A program made the translations under genes and the position numbers. Shown piece by piece: positions 33,370-40,769 of a stretch of DNA of 40,769 nucleotides; positions within the stretch are counted from its first letter, which is position 1; each line of letters begins with the position of its first letter. The notes beneath the pieces are model-generated. The model was given only the letters and a program-made list of their open reading frames with translations. It had not been told where the DNA came from and did not search any database. Source of the DNA: Deltaproteobacteria bacterium (GTDB taxonomy: Bacteria; Desulfobacterota; Syntrophia; Syntrophales; Smithellaceae); NCBI GenBank assembly GCA_019136325.1, contig JAGVUJ010000302.1, positions 1 through 40,769 on the forward strand. The letters run 5' to 3'.

Positions 33370-34815
33370 TTGATCCATGAGAAAGACATAAAAAACAGTC
33401 CGCTGAAAATTCAGGACAACACCTTCCGTGACGGTCACCAGTCGATTTATGCGACAAGAATGAAGACGGAAGACATGATTCCCATCGCTGAAGAGATGGA
33501 CAACTGCGGCTTCCACGCTATGGAAGTCTGGGGTGGCGCGACGTTCGATACCATGCACAGATTTCTGGGAGAAGATCCCTGGATGCGTCCGAAGATTCTG
33601 AAAAAATACATTAAAAAAACACCGTTCGCCATGCTGATCCGCGGACAGAATCTGGTCGGCTACCGTCATTACGCTGATGATGTGGTTCGCGCTTTCGTGG
33701 ATAAGGCCTGCGAAATCGGCATTGATGTTTTCCGCTGTTTTGACGCCCTCAATGATTTTCGCAATATGGAATCCTGTGCGGATAGAATCAAGGCTAACGG
33801 CAAAACTTTTCAGGGAGCCGTTTGCTATTCGCTTACGGATATCCGCCTGGGCGGAGACGTTTACAATCTGGACTATTTTGTCCGGAAAGCCAAAGAACTG
33901 GAGCAGATGGGCGCGGACGCGATTTGCATCAAAGACATGGGCGGCATCATGTCTCCGTTTGATGCCTATGATCTGGTTGCTGCCATCAAGCGGGATGTGA
34001 AGCTGCCGTTGCACTTGCATTCCCATTACACCAGCGGCATGGCTTCCATGACGTATCTGAAAGCGATTGAAGCGGGGGTGGATGTTGTGGATACGTGTCT
34101 GGCTCCTTTTGCCCTGAGAACGTCGATGCCCGCCATTGAACCGATTGTTGCGGCGCTTAGAGGGACTGCGCGCGATACGGGAATCGACTTGCATAAACTT
34201 TTGGTGCTGGGCGAGCATTTGGAAAGCATTGCTCCGAAATACAACAGCCATCTGGCAACACATAAACTGTCCATTATTGACAACGGCGTATTGGCGCATC
34301 AGATTCCCGGCGGTATGATTTCCAATCTTACCGGTCAGCTCAAAGAAATGAACGCGTTGGACCGGCTGGGAGAAATCTATCAGGAAGTAGTGCAAACGCG
34401 CAAAGACATGGGCTCTCCACCGCTGGTGACGCCGGTGTCGCAGATTATCGGCGCTCAGGCGGTGCTCAATGTTCTGTTCGGCCGTTATGTAAGAGTGTCC
34501 AATCAGCTCAAGGATCTGGTCTTGGGGCTTTACGGCAAAACACCGATGCCGATCGATGCGGAACTAACCAGAAAAATATTAAAGAATTACAGGCGTGGAC
34601 AGGAACCGGTTTCAGGAAGACCGGCCGATTATCTGGAACCGGAAATTGAAGAAGCGAAAAAAGCCATGGGTGATCTGGCGCGCAGCGATGAAGATGTGCT
34701 GGCCTATATCTTATATCCCGCGACCATGACGAAATTTCTGCAGACGAAGTATGGCATTGAGCCGTCCCCCAAAACGGGAGATGAAAATTCCCATAAAAAC
34801 GGCGCAGCTGCTTAA
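33370..34815 (+). CDS. Biotin-dependent carboxyltransferase subunit (pyruvate carboxylase B / oxaloacetate decarboxylase alpha type)
   Basis: 481 residues from a TTG start supported by AAGGAG eight to nine bases upstream; the first in-frame ATG would remove the metal-binding segment. The TIM barrel has DNTFRDGHQS (16-25, metal Asp), the CIKDMGG lysine Lys188 that is carbamylated in the family, and HLHSHYTSG (215-223, metal His). AHQIPGGM.SNL near 312 is also typical. The chain ends after the carboxyltransferase and conserved helices without a biotinyl domain (no MKM), so a separate biotin carrier and biotin carboxylase or membrane decarboxylase must act with it. None is in the window. A strong terminator follows. 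Confidence 0.88.
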   Translation: MIHEKDIKNSPLKIQDNTFRDGHQSIYATRMKTEDMIPIAEEMDNCGFHAMEVWGGATFDTMHRFLGEDPWMRPKILKKYIKKTPFAMLIRGQNLVGYRHYADDVVRAFVDKACEIGIDVFRCFDALNDFRNMESCADRIKANGKTFQGAVCYSLTDIRLGGDVYNLDYFVRKAKELEQMGADAICIKDMGGIMSPFDAYDLVAAIKRDVKLPLHLHSHYTSGMASMTYLKAIEAGVDVVDTCLAPFALRTSMPAIEPIVAALRGTARDTGIDLHKLLVLGEHLESIAPKYNSHLATHKLSIIDNGVLAHQIPGGMISNLTGQLKEMNALDRLGEIYQEVVQTRKDMGSPPLVTPVSQIIGAQAVLNVLFGRYVRVSNQLKDLVLGLYGKTPMPIDAELTRKILKNYRRGQEPVSGRPADYLEPEIEEAKKAMGDLARSDEDVLAYILYPATMTKFLQTKYGIEPSPKTGDENSHKNGAAA

Positions 34816-34828
34816 AATACTTTAACCG

Positions 34829-34880
34829 AAAACAACTCCTTTTTTGAAGAGCCATGATTCATAAAAGGAGTTGTTTTATA
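34829..34880 (+). terminator. Intrinsic terminator after the carboxyltransferase gene
   Basis: A perfect 15-bp stem (34829-34843 with 34863-34877) and a 19-base loop, followed by TTTTATA. Confidence 0.8.
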
Positions 34881-34888
34881 GTGAGACT

Positions 34889-35031
34889 CAAATTTCATAA
34901 GTGCAACGAAATGAAATTTGTAAGTCGTCGTGAGTCCCAAATTTCAGAAGCGTAGCGCACGGAAATTTGTTGGGCGAACTATCCAATCTCGTATTTATCG
35001 GGATTGGAAATTATCCCGCAAAGCGGAGGGT
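34889..35031 (+). repeat. Hairpin-repeat locus 3 (two type A, one type B, one short hairpin)
   Basis: First type A: perfect 10-base arms CAAATTTCAT (34889-34898) and ATGAAATTTG (34911-34920), loop AAGTGCAACGAA. Second type A: CAAATTTC (34938-34945) and GAAATTTG (34962-34969), with AAGCGTAGCGCA inside. Linker GGCGAACTATCC. Type B: TCCAATCTCG (34982-34991) and CGGGATTGGA (34999-35008) with one G-T pair. A short CCGC-AAA-GCGG hairpin follows at 35016-35026. The order is the same as in the loci at 6632 and 28643. No gene lies here. Confidence 0.65.
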
Positions 35032-35092
35032 ACGATAGTACCCATGATAAGCTCATCTCCAAAAAATTAAAAAGAAGAGAAAGGTTTTGCTT

Positions 35093-36292
35093 ATGGATTT
35101 CAGCCTCACTGAAAGTCAATTGTCCTATCTTGCTACCGCGAGTAAATTTGTCAAGAATGAGATAACTCCGCGTATTCTGGAAATGGAAAAGGACCATGCC
35201 TTCCCCTGGGCTGTCATCAATAAAGCCTGGGAAGCCGGTTTGATCAATTTGAGTATTCCCGAATCTGTCCGTGGCTATGAAGTTGATGCTTTCACATCGG
35301 CATTGATTATTCAGGAGCTTTCCTACGGGGACACCGGCATCTCGACCTCAGCCATGTGCAACGATCTGGCCAACGTGGTTATCGGTCTGCATGGATCCGA
35401 TGAGCAGAAAAAAAAGTTTCTCGGGCCTTTTGTGGAAAAACCGGTATTGGCCTCTTTCTGCCTGACGGAACCCAACGCCGGTTCGGACAACTCCATGATG
35501 ACCACTTTTATCAGTAAAAGAGACGACGGCAATTATATTTTGAACGGCTCCAAGTGTTTTATTACAAACGCTTCCTACGCTTCACAGTTCACCGTTGTCT
35601 GCAAAACAGGAAAGCCCACGGGGAATTTTATGGCCTGCGTCATCGTTCCGGTGGAGCACGTAACTTCCGCGGATATGCCGGATGTCGGAACATCAACGCG
35701 GGAGATAAACGTTCCCGCAGGGGGGAAGATCATCATCGGCAAACCGGAAGACAAACTGGGGCAGCGACTGTCCAACACAGCCACCGTAACCTTTGAAGAT
35801 GTTGTTGTATCTCCGGACCAGATTATTGGCGACCGGCGTCTGGGTTTCAAATATATCGTCGACGTTCTGGATTATGCCCGTCCGATGGTGGCAGCCATTG
35901 GTTTGGGACTTGCCAAGCGAGCCTTCGATGTGACGCTGGATTATACACGGGAAAGAAAACAGTTCGGCAGCCGGATTTGCGATCTTCCCGTGGCCAGGGA
36001 AATGCTCACCGCCATGTGGAAAAAAGTACAATTGGCGGAAATGGCTTTGTTCAAGGCTATTTTTAAAATTCAGGAAAAAGCGAAAGATGCCGGAATTTAC
36101 GCTTCGCTGGCGAAGAACACCGCCGCCGAAGCAGCCGTTTTCTGTTCCACGGAAGGTCTGCATCTGCACGGCGGGTACGGTTTTACTACGGAGTATGAAA
36201 TTTCCAAACTGGCGCGTGACGCTCATATTATCGACATTTATGAAGGTGTCCGGGAAGTTCAAAATATGATTATCGGACGGGAGATTGTATAA
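35093..36292 (+). CDS. Acyl-CoA (or acyl-ACP) dehydrogenase heading the acyl-assembly cluster
   Basis: 399 residues from ATG 35093; AAAGG lies eight bases upstream, and the TTG two codons earlier is less likely. All family motifs are present: SFCLTEPNAGSDN (FAD and substrate), YILNGSKCFITNA, LGQRLSNTATVTFEDV, RKQFGSRICDLPVAREML, LHGGYGFTTEYEI, and Glu384 in IYEGVREVQN as catalytic base. Its stop codon overlaps the ATG of the KAS III gene by one base, so it belongs to the biosynthetic-looking cluster rather than to beta-oxidation. It could introduce a double bond in a CoA- or ACP-bound chain; which of the two is not visible. Confidence 0.88.
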   Translation: MDFSLTESQLSYLATASKFVKNEITPRILEMEKDHAFPWAVINKAWEAGLINLSIPESVRGYEVDAFTSALIIQELSYGDTGISTSAMCNDLANVVIGLHGSDEQKKKFLGPFVEKPVLASFCLTEPNAGSDNSMMTTFISKRDDGNYILNGSKCFITNASYASQFTVVCKTGKPTGNFMACVIVPVEHVTSADMPDVGTSTREINVPAGGKIIIGKPEDKLGQRLSNTATVTFEDVVVSPDQIIGDRRLGFKYIVDVLDYARPMVAAIGLGLAKRAFDVTLDYTRERKQFGSRICDLPVAREMLTAMWKKVQLAEMALFKAIFKIQEKAKDAGIYASLAKNTAAEAAVFCSTEGLHLHGGYGFTTEYEISKLARDAHIIDIYEGVREVQNMIIGREIV

Positions 36293-37284
36293 TGCTTTAT
36301 CTTCACGCCATGGGGCACTTTCACCCGGAAAATGTTCTTTCCAATAAATTTCTCGAAGAGTTGGATATCGGCACAACCGACCAATGGATCATGGAACGCG
36401 TCGGCATCCAGAACCGTCGGACGGTGCTGCCGCTGGATTATATCCGGGAAACAAAAAACGTTAATCCGCTGAAATCTTTTTCCATCCGGCTCTACACGAA
36501 TTCGCAGATGTCGGCGAAGGCGGCGCGGATGGCGCTGGCGCGCGCCGGATTAAAGCCGGACGACATCGGCCTGATTATTTCCGGCTCTTCCTCGCCGGAT
36601 AACATTACCCCTGCGGAAGCCGGCGCGGTTGCCGCGGAACTGGGAATTGAAGTGCCCTGCTTTGATTTGAATTCCGCCTGTTCGACGTTTGGCATGCAGG
36701 TCAATTTTCTGCTGCGGATGCGGCCGGAAGAAATGCCGCTTTACGTGCTTCTGGTTGGCGCGGAATCCACGACCAAAGTCATTAACTATACCGACCGCAA
36801 TTCTGCCGTGCTTTTCGGAGATGGCGCTCACGCGGCGATTGTTTCGTCACGGATTCCATCTCACGCTGCTTTTGTCAGCGGCGGTTATAACGCCCGTCCT
36901 TCGGGATGGACGAAAGTCGGCGTTACCGGAGACTGGGTTTTCAGTCAGGACGGCAATGCCGTTCAGGGTTTTGCGATCAGAACAACGACGGAATGTTTAA
37001 AGGAACTTCAGGATCAATATGAGGCTCAGGCCAAGCGTTTTATCTTCATTGCGCACCAGGCCAATTACATGATGCTGAAAACCGTTTGCGAACGCCGAAA
37101 CATCAAGCCGGAAAATCACTGGTTCAATGTGGATCAGTTCGGCAATGTCGGTTGCTGCGGCGCGCCGGCATCTTTAAGTATGAACTGGGATAACATTCAG
37201 CCGGGAGACAATATTGCACTGGTGATTGTCGGCGCCGGCCTGGCGTGGGCTTACGCCATGCTTAAGGTGGAGGATAAACGATGA
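36292..37284 (+). CDS. 3-oxoacyl-ACP synthase III-like condensing enzyme (KAS III)
   Basis: 330 residues, the usual FabH size. The catalytic triad is complete: Cys130 in NSACSTFG, His255 in IAHQANYMML and Asn285 in QFGNVGCCGAPAS. FGDGAHAAIV marks the core. Such enzymes start fatty acid or polyketide chains by joining an acyl-CoA primer to malonyl-ACP. The start overlaps the preceding dehydrogenase (TAATG) and the end overlaps FabG by four bases. It differs from housekeeping FabH at the start (LYLHAMGHFHP, not the usual GTGSYLP-type turn), which fits a specialised enzyme. The primer is unknown. Confidence 0.9.
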   Translation: MLYLHAMGHFHPENVLSNKFLEELDIGTTDQWIMERVGIQNRRTVLPLDYIRETKNVNPLKSFSIRLYTNSQMSAKAARMALARAGLKPDDIGLIISGSSSPDNITPAEAGAVAAELGIEVPCFDLNSACSTFGMQVNFLLRMRPEEMPLYVLLVGAESTTKVINYTDRNSAVLFGDGAHAAIVSSRIPSHAAFVSGGYNARPSGWTKVGVTGDWVFSQDGNAVQGFAIRTTTECLKELQDQYEAQAKRFIFIAHQANYMMLKTVCERRNIKPENHWFNVDQFGNVGCCGAPASLSMNWDNIQPGDNIALVIVGAGLAWAYAMLKVEDKR

Positions 37285-38009
37285 TCGAAAAACCCGTTGC
37301 CCTGGTGACCGGCGGAGCAAAAGGCATAGGCGCAGCGTGCTGCCGCGCGCTGGTCGCGGAAGGATTTCATGTCGGCATCCATTACAATAAAAGCGCAGGA
37401 AACGCTCAGCAACTGCTTGATGAAATCAAAGAAGGATTTTTAATTCAGGCCGACTTGTCCAATATCGAACACATAGACGCGATGATTGGTAAGATTAAGG
37501 ATATTGCCGGACGCGTCGATGTTCTGGTCAACAATGCCGGCCAGTCCATCAACGCCGATATCATTTCCATGAAAGTGGAACAGTTTGACGAACAACGGGC
37601 GCTGACACGCGGTGTCTGGTATCTGACGAAAAGAATTCTCCGGCAATTCATGTTCCGGAGTTCCGCCGGACGCATCATTAATATTTCCAGCGTGGTCGGT
37701 CATACGGGAAATGCCGGCCAGATTCCCTATACCATGGAGAAAGCGGCGCTCGACGCCTTTACCAAATCGCTGGCGCGGGAACTCAAGGGAAGAAATATTC
37801 TCGTGAATTCCGTTGCTCCCGGCTTTATCGATACGGAAATGACAAAGGAATTGCCGGAAGAAATAAAAAATAAAGCCGTGGAAGAAATTCTACTGGGGCG
37901 TGTCGGCAGGCCGGAGGAAGTCGCGGATGTTGTAGCCTTTCTGGCAAAGAAGGGAAGTTACATCAATGCTGCGGTTGTTCATGTCAACGGAGGCTTTTAT
38001 GGAGGCTGA
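37281..38009 (+). CDS. 3-oxoacyl-ACP reductase (FabG-like SDR)
   Basis: 242 residues. NADPH motif TGGAKGIGAAC (10-20), LVNNAG (82-87), NISSVVG with Ser137, Tyr150 and Lys154 in YTMEK, and the NSVAPGFIDTEM signature. The YxxxK step here is spaced as in E. coli FabG. The gene overlaps its KAS III neighbour by ATGA and the hotdog gene by 11 bases. It should reduce the 3-oxo group made by the condensing enzymes of this cluster. Confidence 0.9.
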   Translation: MIEKPVALVTGGAKGIGAACCRALVAEGFHVGIHYNKSAGNAQQLLDEIKEGFLIQADLSNIEHIDAMIGKIKDIAGRVDVLVNNAGQSINADIISMKVEQFDEQRALTRGVWYLTKRILRQFMFRSSAGRIINISSVVGHTGNAGQIPYTMEKAALDAFTKSLARELKGRNILVNSVAPGFIDTEMTKELPEEIKNKAVEEILLGRVGRPEEVADVVAFLAKKGSYINAAVVHVNGGFYGG

Positions 38010-38469
38010 TGCCGCGCTGAAACAGGAAGTGCTGTCGCTTGTTCCTCAGCAATCCCCTTTCCGTTTTATCGATGAAATTATCAGCCTTGACGATGAACAA
38101 ATCGTCGGGGCTTACCGTTTCCGCGAGGATGAATATTTTTATCGCGGGCATTTTCCCGGCAATCCCATCACACCGGGCGTTATCCTGATTGAAACAATGG
38201 CCCAGGTTGGCGTGGTGGCCTTTGGCATATATTTGCTGTCGCGCCGGAAAAATATGCGGCCGGCTGACATGAAACTGCCGATCAGTCTGTTTTCTCTGGC
38301 GGATGGCGTGGAATTCAAACAAATGGTGAAGCCGGGTGAAAGGGTCGTCATCAGGGCGAAAAAAATTTATTTCCGTAAAATGACGATCAAAGCCAGTGTT
38401 TCCATGGAAAAGGAAAACGGCGGAATCATTTGCAGCGGGGAATTATCGGGGGTGGGGGTGGAGCAATGA
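37999..38469 (+). CDS. FabZ-like 3-hydroxyacyl-ACP dehydratase (hotdog fold)
   Basis: 156 residues from MEADAALKQE; CGGAGG lies five bases before the ATG at 37999. The catalytic pair of FabZ is kept: His51 in RGHFPGNPITPG and Glu65 in ILIETMAQVG. PFRFIDEI near 20-27 is the usual N-terminal strand. It removes water from 3-hydroxyacyl-ACP. It overlaps fabG at its start and the KAS II gene at its end (ATGA), as in a tightly coupled operon. Confidence 0.88.
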   Translation: MEADAALKQEVLSLVPQQSPFRFIDEIISLDDEQIVGAYRFREDEYFYRGHFPGNPITPGVILIETMAQVGVVAFGIYLLSRRKNMRPADMKLPISLFSLADGVEFKQMVKPGERVVIRAKKIYFRKMTIKASVSMEKENGGIICSGELSGVGVEQ

Positions 38470-39746
38470 AAAGAAGAATTGTCATTACGGGAATGGGCGT
38501 GGCGGCGCCCAATGCGCACGGTCTGGATGATTATGAGACGGCGCTCAGAAGCGGTGTTTCGGGTATCCGTTTTATTCCTAAATTGCAGGAGCTGAACTTC
38601 GGTTGCCAGATTGCCGGTATTCCGGAATACTTCGATGAAATCAGGTCGCGTTATTTTGATCACGAAAAGCTTTTGTCCATCAACGATAATATCGGTTACG
38701 CGTCCGTTTCGGCGGTGGATGCCTGGAAGGACGCCGGATTCAGTCTGAAAAACGACGATGATGATACGGTGGATTGGGACACCGGGGTCATTGCCGGTTC
38801 CGGCATCGGCGGAATGGACACCATAGCGAATACCATCGTTCCGTTAATTAACGAAGGCAGGGTAAAAAGATTGGGCAGCCGTGTTGTCGAACAGGTGATG
38901 AGCAGCGGAACCAGCGCGCGCATTTCCGGTTTACTGGGAGTCGGCAATCAGGTGACCTCGAATTCTTCGGCCTGTTCCACCGGGAATGAAGCCATCATTG
39001 ACGCCATGTGGAGAATCAGAACGGGACTGGCCAAGCGCATGGTGGCCGGCGGATCCGAAGGGGCAACGCCTTACATCTGGGGAGGCTTCGATGCCATGCG
39101 CGTACTGTGTCGTAAATTCAACGACAATCCGGCGGCCGGCTCGCGTCCGCTCAGCGCTACGGCGGCGGGTTTTGTTCCCGGCTCCGGCGGAGCCATGCTT
39201 GTCCTGGAAGAGCTGGAAACGGCGCTGGACCGGGGAGCCCGCATTTACGCCGAAATACTCGGCGGTTACGTCAATTGCGGCGGCCAGAGGATGGGTGGTT
39301 CCATGACGGCGCCCAATCCGGAAGGGGTGAAAAGATGCATTCGCGGCGCGGTGGCGGACGCGGGTGTTCATCCCGCGGAAATTGATGCCATCAACGGACA
39401 CCTGACGGCAACCTATGCCGATCCTCATGAAGTAAAAAACTGGACGGAAGCGCTGGAGCGCACTCCGGAAAGTTTCCCCTATATTCAGTCCACCAAGTCA
39501 CTGGTTGGTCATTGCCTGGGAGCTGCCGGGGCCATAGAGTGTGTTGCCGTTGTTCTTGAACTTTATAAGGGATTCCTTCATCCGTCGATCAACAGCGACG
39601 ATGTTCATCCCGATATCGAACACTACGCATCAAAAATTCCGCGGACATGTCTGGAATTTCCTGAACTGAAAATTATCGCCAAAGCCGGTTTCGGTTTCGG
39701 CGATGTCAACAGCTGTCTCATATTCAAAAAATGGGAAGGAAAATAA
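38466..39746 (+). CDS. 3-oxoacyl-ACP synthase II-like condensing enzyme (KAS I/II)
   Basis: 426 residues from ATG 38466, coupled to the preceding stop (ATGA). Catalytic residues are Cys170 in SSACSTGNE, His312 in NGHLTATYADPHEV, Lys344 in STKSLVGH and His349. The NGHLTAT form in place of NAHGTST is that of a subgroup found in specialised fatty acid or polyene clusters, rather than housekeeping FabF. GFVPGSGGAMLVLEE and GFGFGDVNSCLIF are other core motifs. It extends the acyl chain made by KAS III. No chain-length-factor partner is seen. Confidence 0.88.
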   Translation: MKRRIVITGMGVAAPNAHGLDDYETALRSGVSGIRFIPKLQELNFGCQIAGIPEYFDEIRSRYFDHEKLLSINDNIGYASVSAVDAWKDAGFSLKNDDDDTVDWDTGVIAGSGIGGMDTIANTIVPLINEGRVKRLGSRVVEQVMSSGTSARISGLLGVGNQVTSNSSACSTGNEAIIDAMWRIRTGLAKRMVAGGSEGATPYIWGGFDAMRVLCRKFNDNPAAGSRPLSATAAGFVPGSGGAMLVLEELETALDRGARIYAEILGGYVNCGGQRMGGSMTAPNPEGVKRCIRGAVADAGVHPAEIDAINGHLTATYADPHEVKNWTEALERTPESFPYIQSTKSLVGHCLGAAGAIECVAVVLELYKGFLHPSINSDDVHPDIEHYASKIPRTCLEFPELKIIAKAGFGFGDVNSCLIFKKWEGK

Positions 39747-39773
39747 TCATAAAAATTGAAGGAGAGTTTTATT

Positions 39774-40022
39774 ATGGATGACAAGAAAATTTTCGAGGAG
39801 ATGATTAATATTTTAAGGCCTTATGCCAAGAACCAGGATCGTCTGGCGACGGCGACACTGGAAACGCACATCCTGAACGACCTGAAAGTCAATTCAGCGC
39901 GCCTGGTGGACGTGATCATAAAATGCGAAGACGTTTATGGAATCAGCGTAGATGATGACGAGGCGGATAAAATCCGGACCATCGGTGACGCCGTCAGAAT
40001 CATCAAGCAAAAACTTGGTTAG
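39774..40022 (+). CDS. Acyl carrier protein with altered DSL motif
   Basis: 82 residues from ATG 39774, with GAAGGAGAG upstream. It has the four-helix ACP fold pattern. The phosphopantetheine serine is Ser41, but the usual Asp-Ser-Leu reads Asn-Ser-Ala (LKVNSARLVDVI). Acidic helix II follows (KCEDVYGISVDDDEADKI). This altered site suggests a dedicated carrier for this cluster, perhaps recognised by its own enzymes. It follows KAS II by 27 bases and precedes the acyltransferase by 3 bases. Confidence 0.85.
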   Translation: MDDKKIFEEMINILRPYAKNQDRLATATLETHILNDLKVNSARLVDVIIKCEDVYGISVDDDEADKIRTIGDAVRIIKQKLG

Positions 40023-40025
40023 ACA

Positions 40026-40769
40026 ATGACGAAAAAATCCCGGATACTTTTACACGTGCAGAACGTTATAGGACGCATGGCTATATTAATTCTCGCGCCT
40101 CTGTATTTCCTTGTCTCCAGGATTTTCTTTTACCGGGTCAGGGATTTAAAAGAAATCCGCCGCCACTGTGCCGCTGAATTTTCGAAACATAAAGGCGGCT
40201 GGATTATCTGCTCCAATCATCTGACCATGATCGACTCATTCATTCTAAGCTACGCCATGTTCAGTTTGCCTCAGCATATTATTCATTATAAAAAACTGTC
40301 CTGGAATCTGCCGGAATGGAACAACTACAAAAACAATATTATTCTGACGATATTGTGCTATCTATCCAAGTGTATCCCCATTAACCGCGGCGGCGCCCGG
40401 GAGAAAATGAAAGAATCTCTGGGAAAATGCATCTACCTGCTGAACAACGGAGAAACCATCATGATTTTTCCAGAGGGTAAACGTTCCCGCACCGGGAGAG
40501 TGGATAAGGAAGGCTTCTCTTACGGCGTCGGACGCTTTATTAAAAATGTGGAAACCTGTAAAGTCATGTGCATGTATTTGCGCGGAGACAAACAGGAAAA
40601 TTACAGCGTCATTCCCGTCTGGGGCGAGAAATTTTCAGTGCAGATAGAAATCTTCACGCCGCAACCCGTCCGGGGGAGCGAACTTCGGGTGCAGCGGGAA
40701 TATGCCGCGCAGATCATTGACAGGCTGGCGAAAATGGAGGAACACTATTTTGCCCTTCGTCGGGAACGA
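40026..40769 (+). CDS. PlsC-like 1-acylglycerol-phosphate acyltransferase family protein (3' end outside window)
   Basis: The ATG is three bases after the ACP stop codon, and 248 codons stay open to the window end, so the gene is cut. An N-terminal membrane helix (about 17-36: GRMAILILAPLYFLV) is followed by the HX4D motif in SNHLTMIDSFI, then INRGGAREKM and the FPEGKRSRTG motif that binds the phosphate. The family moves acyl chains from ACP or CoA to glycerol-phosphate or other lipids at the membrane. Here it probably transfers the product made by the preceding ACP cluster to a lipid; that role is inference. Confidence 0.88.
   Translation, partial: MTKKSRILLHVQNVIGRMAILILAPLYFLVSRIFFYRVRDLKEIRRHCAAEFSKHKGGWIICSNHLTMIDSFILSYAMFSLPQHIIHYKKLSWNLPEWNNYKNNIILTILCYLSKCIPINRGGAREKMKESLGKCIYLLNNGETIMIFPEGKRSRTGRVDKEGFSYGVGRFIKNVETCKVMCMYLRGDKQENYSVIPVWGEKFSVQIEIFTPQPVRGSELRVQREYAAQIIDRLAKMEEHYFALRRER

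Noticed and set aside
33235..34395. 386-codon minus-strand frame opposite fabD and the carboxyltransferase
   Set aside because: It crosses two well-supported genes and has no recognisable domain.
35093..40769. Naming the cluster as aryl polyene, dialkylresorcinol or ladderane biosynthesis
   Set aside because: The parts are shared with such clusters, but the diagnostic genes (ammonia-lyase, DarA/B pair, radical SAM enzymes, phytoene desaturases) are not in the window.
1..40769. CRISPR arrays, tRNA or rRNA genes, insertion sequences
   Set aside because: No regularly spaced direct repeats, no cloverleaf or rRNA segments and no transposase gene were seen.

Overview
The window reads as chromosomal DNA of a strictly anaerobic, fatty-acid-metabolising bacterium, most likely a Syntrophus/Smithella-type member of the Desulfobacterota (the former syntrophic deltaproteobacteria). 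The reasons are its many acyl-CoA ligases (one ADP-forming, five AMP-forming), several acyl-CoA dehydrogenases, a 3-hydroxyacyl-CoA dehydrogenase, a thiolase, an AcuI-type acryloyl-CoA reductase, a B12-dependent ribonucleotide reductase and a Thi4 of the sulfide-using His type. This placement is inference from gene content. No rRNA, tRNA, CRISPR array, insertion sequence or phage gene was seen.

Layout. 1-424: 3' end of nrdJ. 6439-497 (minus): acyl-CoA activation operon with two AMP-forming ligases, a MerR regulator and an ADP-forming acyl-CoA synthetase. 6440-7039: divergent control region with strong sigma70-type promoters, a perfect palindrome and a hairpin-repeat locus. 7040-8860: long-chain acyl-CoA synthetase with a strong terminator, then two small genes. 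12087-9541 (minus): TetR, AcuI-like reductase and crotonase, with the same 14-bp operator before both tetR and acuI. 12449-13840: two secreted Cache-domain proteins. 13904-16281: ornithine cyclodeaminase/alanine dehydrogenase family protein and a Ste24-like M48 protease. 17878-16293 (minus): TPP riboswitch, terminator, thi4, thiE. 18109-19532: GT10 glycosyltransferase and a small secreted protein. 23217-19885 (minus): 3-hydroxyacyl-CoA dehydrogenase and acetyl/propionyl-CoA synthetase. 24277-28617: TetR, twin operators, a translationally coupled pair of acyl-CoA dehydrogenases whose first member lacks the catalytic Glu, and a thiolase. 28953-34815: CoA ligase, decayed genes, a small Cys-rich exported protein, FabD and a biotin-dependent carboxyltransferase. 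35093-40769: a tightly packed acyl-chain assembly cluster (acyl-CoA dehydrogenase, KAS III, FabG, FabZ-like hotdog, KAS II, ACP, PlsC-like acyltransferase) that runs off the window.

How the genes fit. Fatty or aromatic acids are activated by the ligases and oxidised by the dehydrogenases, hydratase, 3-hydroxyacyl-CoA dehydrogenase and thiolase. The AcuI/crotonase pair could interconvert C3 acyl-CoAs. The last 6 kb instead looks biosynthetic, as it has its own ACP and two condensing enzymes.

The items most worth a second look are: (i) a dispersed family of intergenic hairpins whose stems differ in sequence but stay self-complementary while the 12-nt loop is conserved (three loci); (ii) two small exported proteins, 23 kb apart, with mirror-symmetric six-cysteine spacing (6-3-9-3-6 and 3-6-9-6-3); (iii) the dehydrogenase pair with one non-catalytic subunit under twin palindromic operators; (iv) the acyl-assembly cluster headed by an acyl-CoA dehydrogenase.
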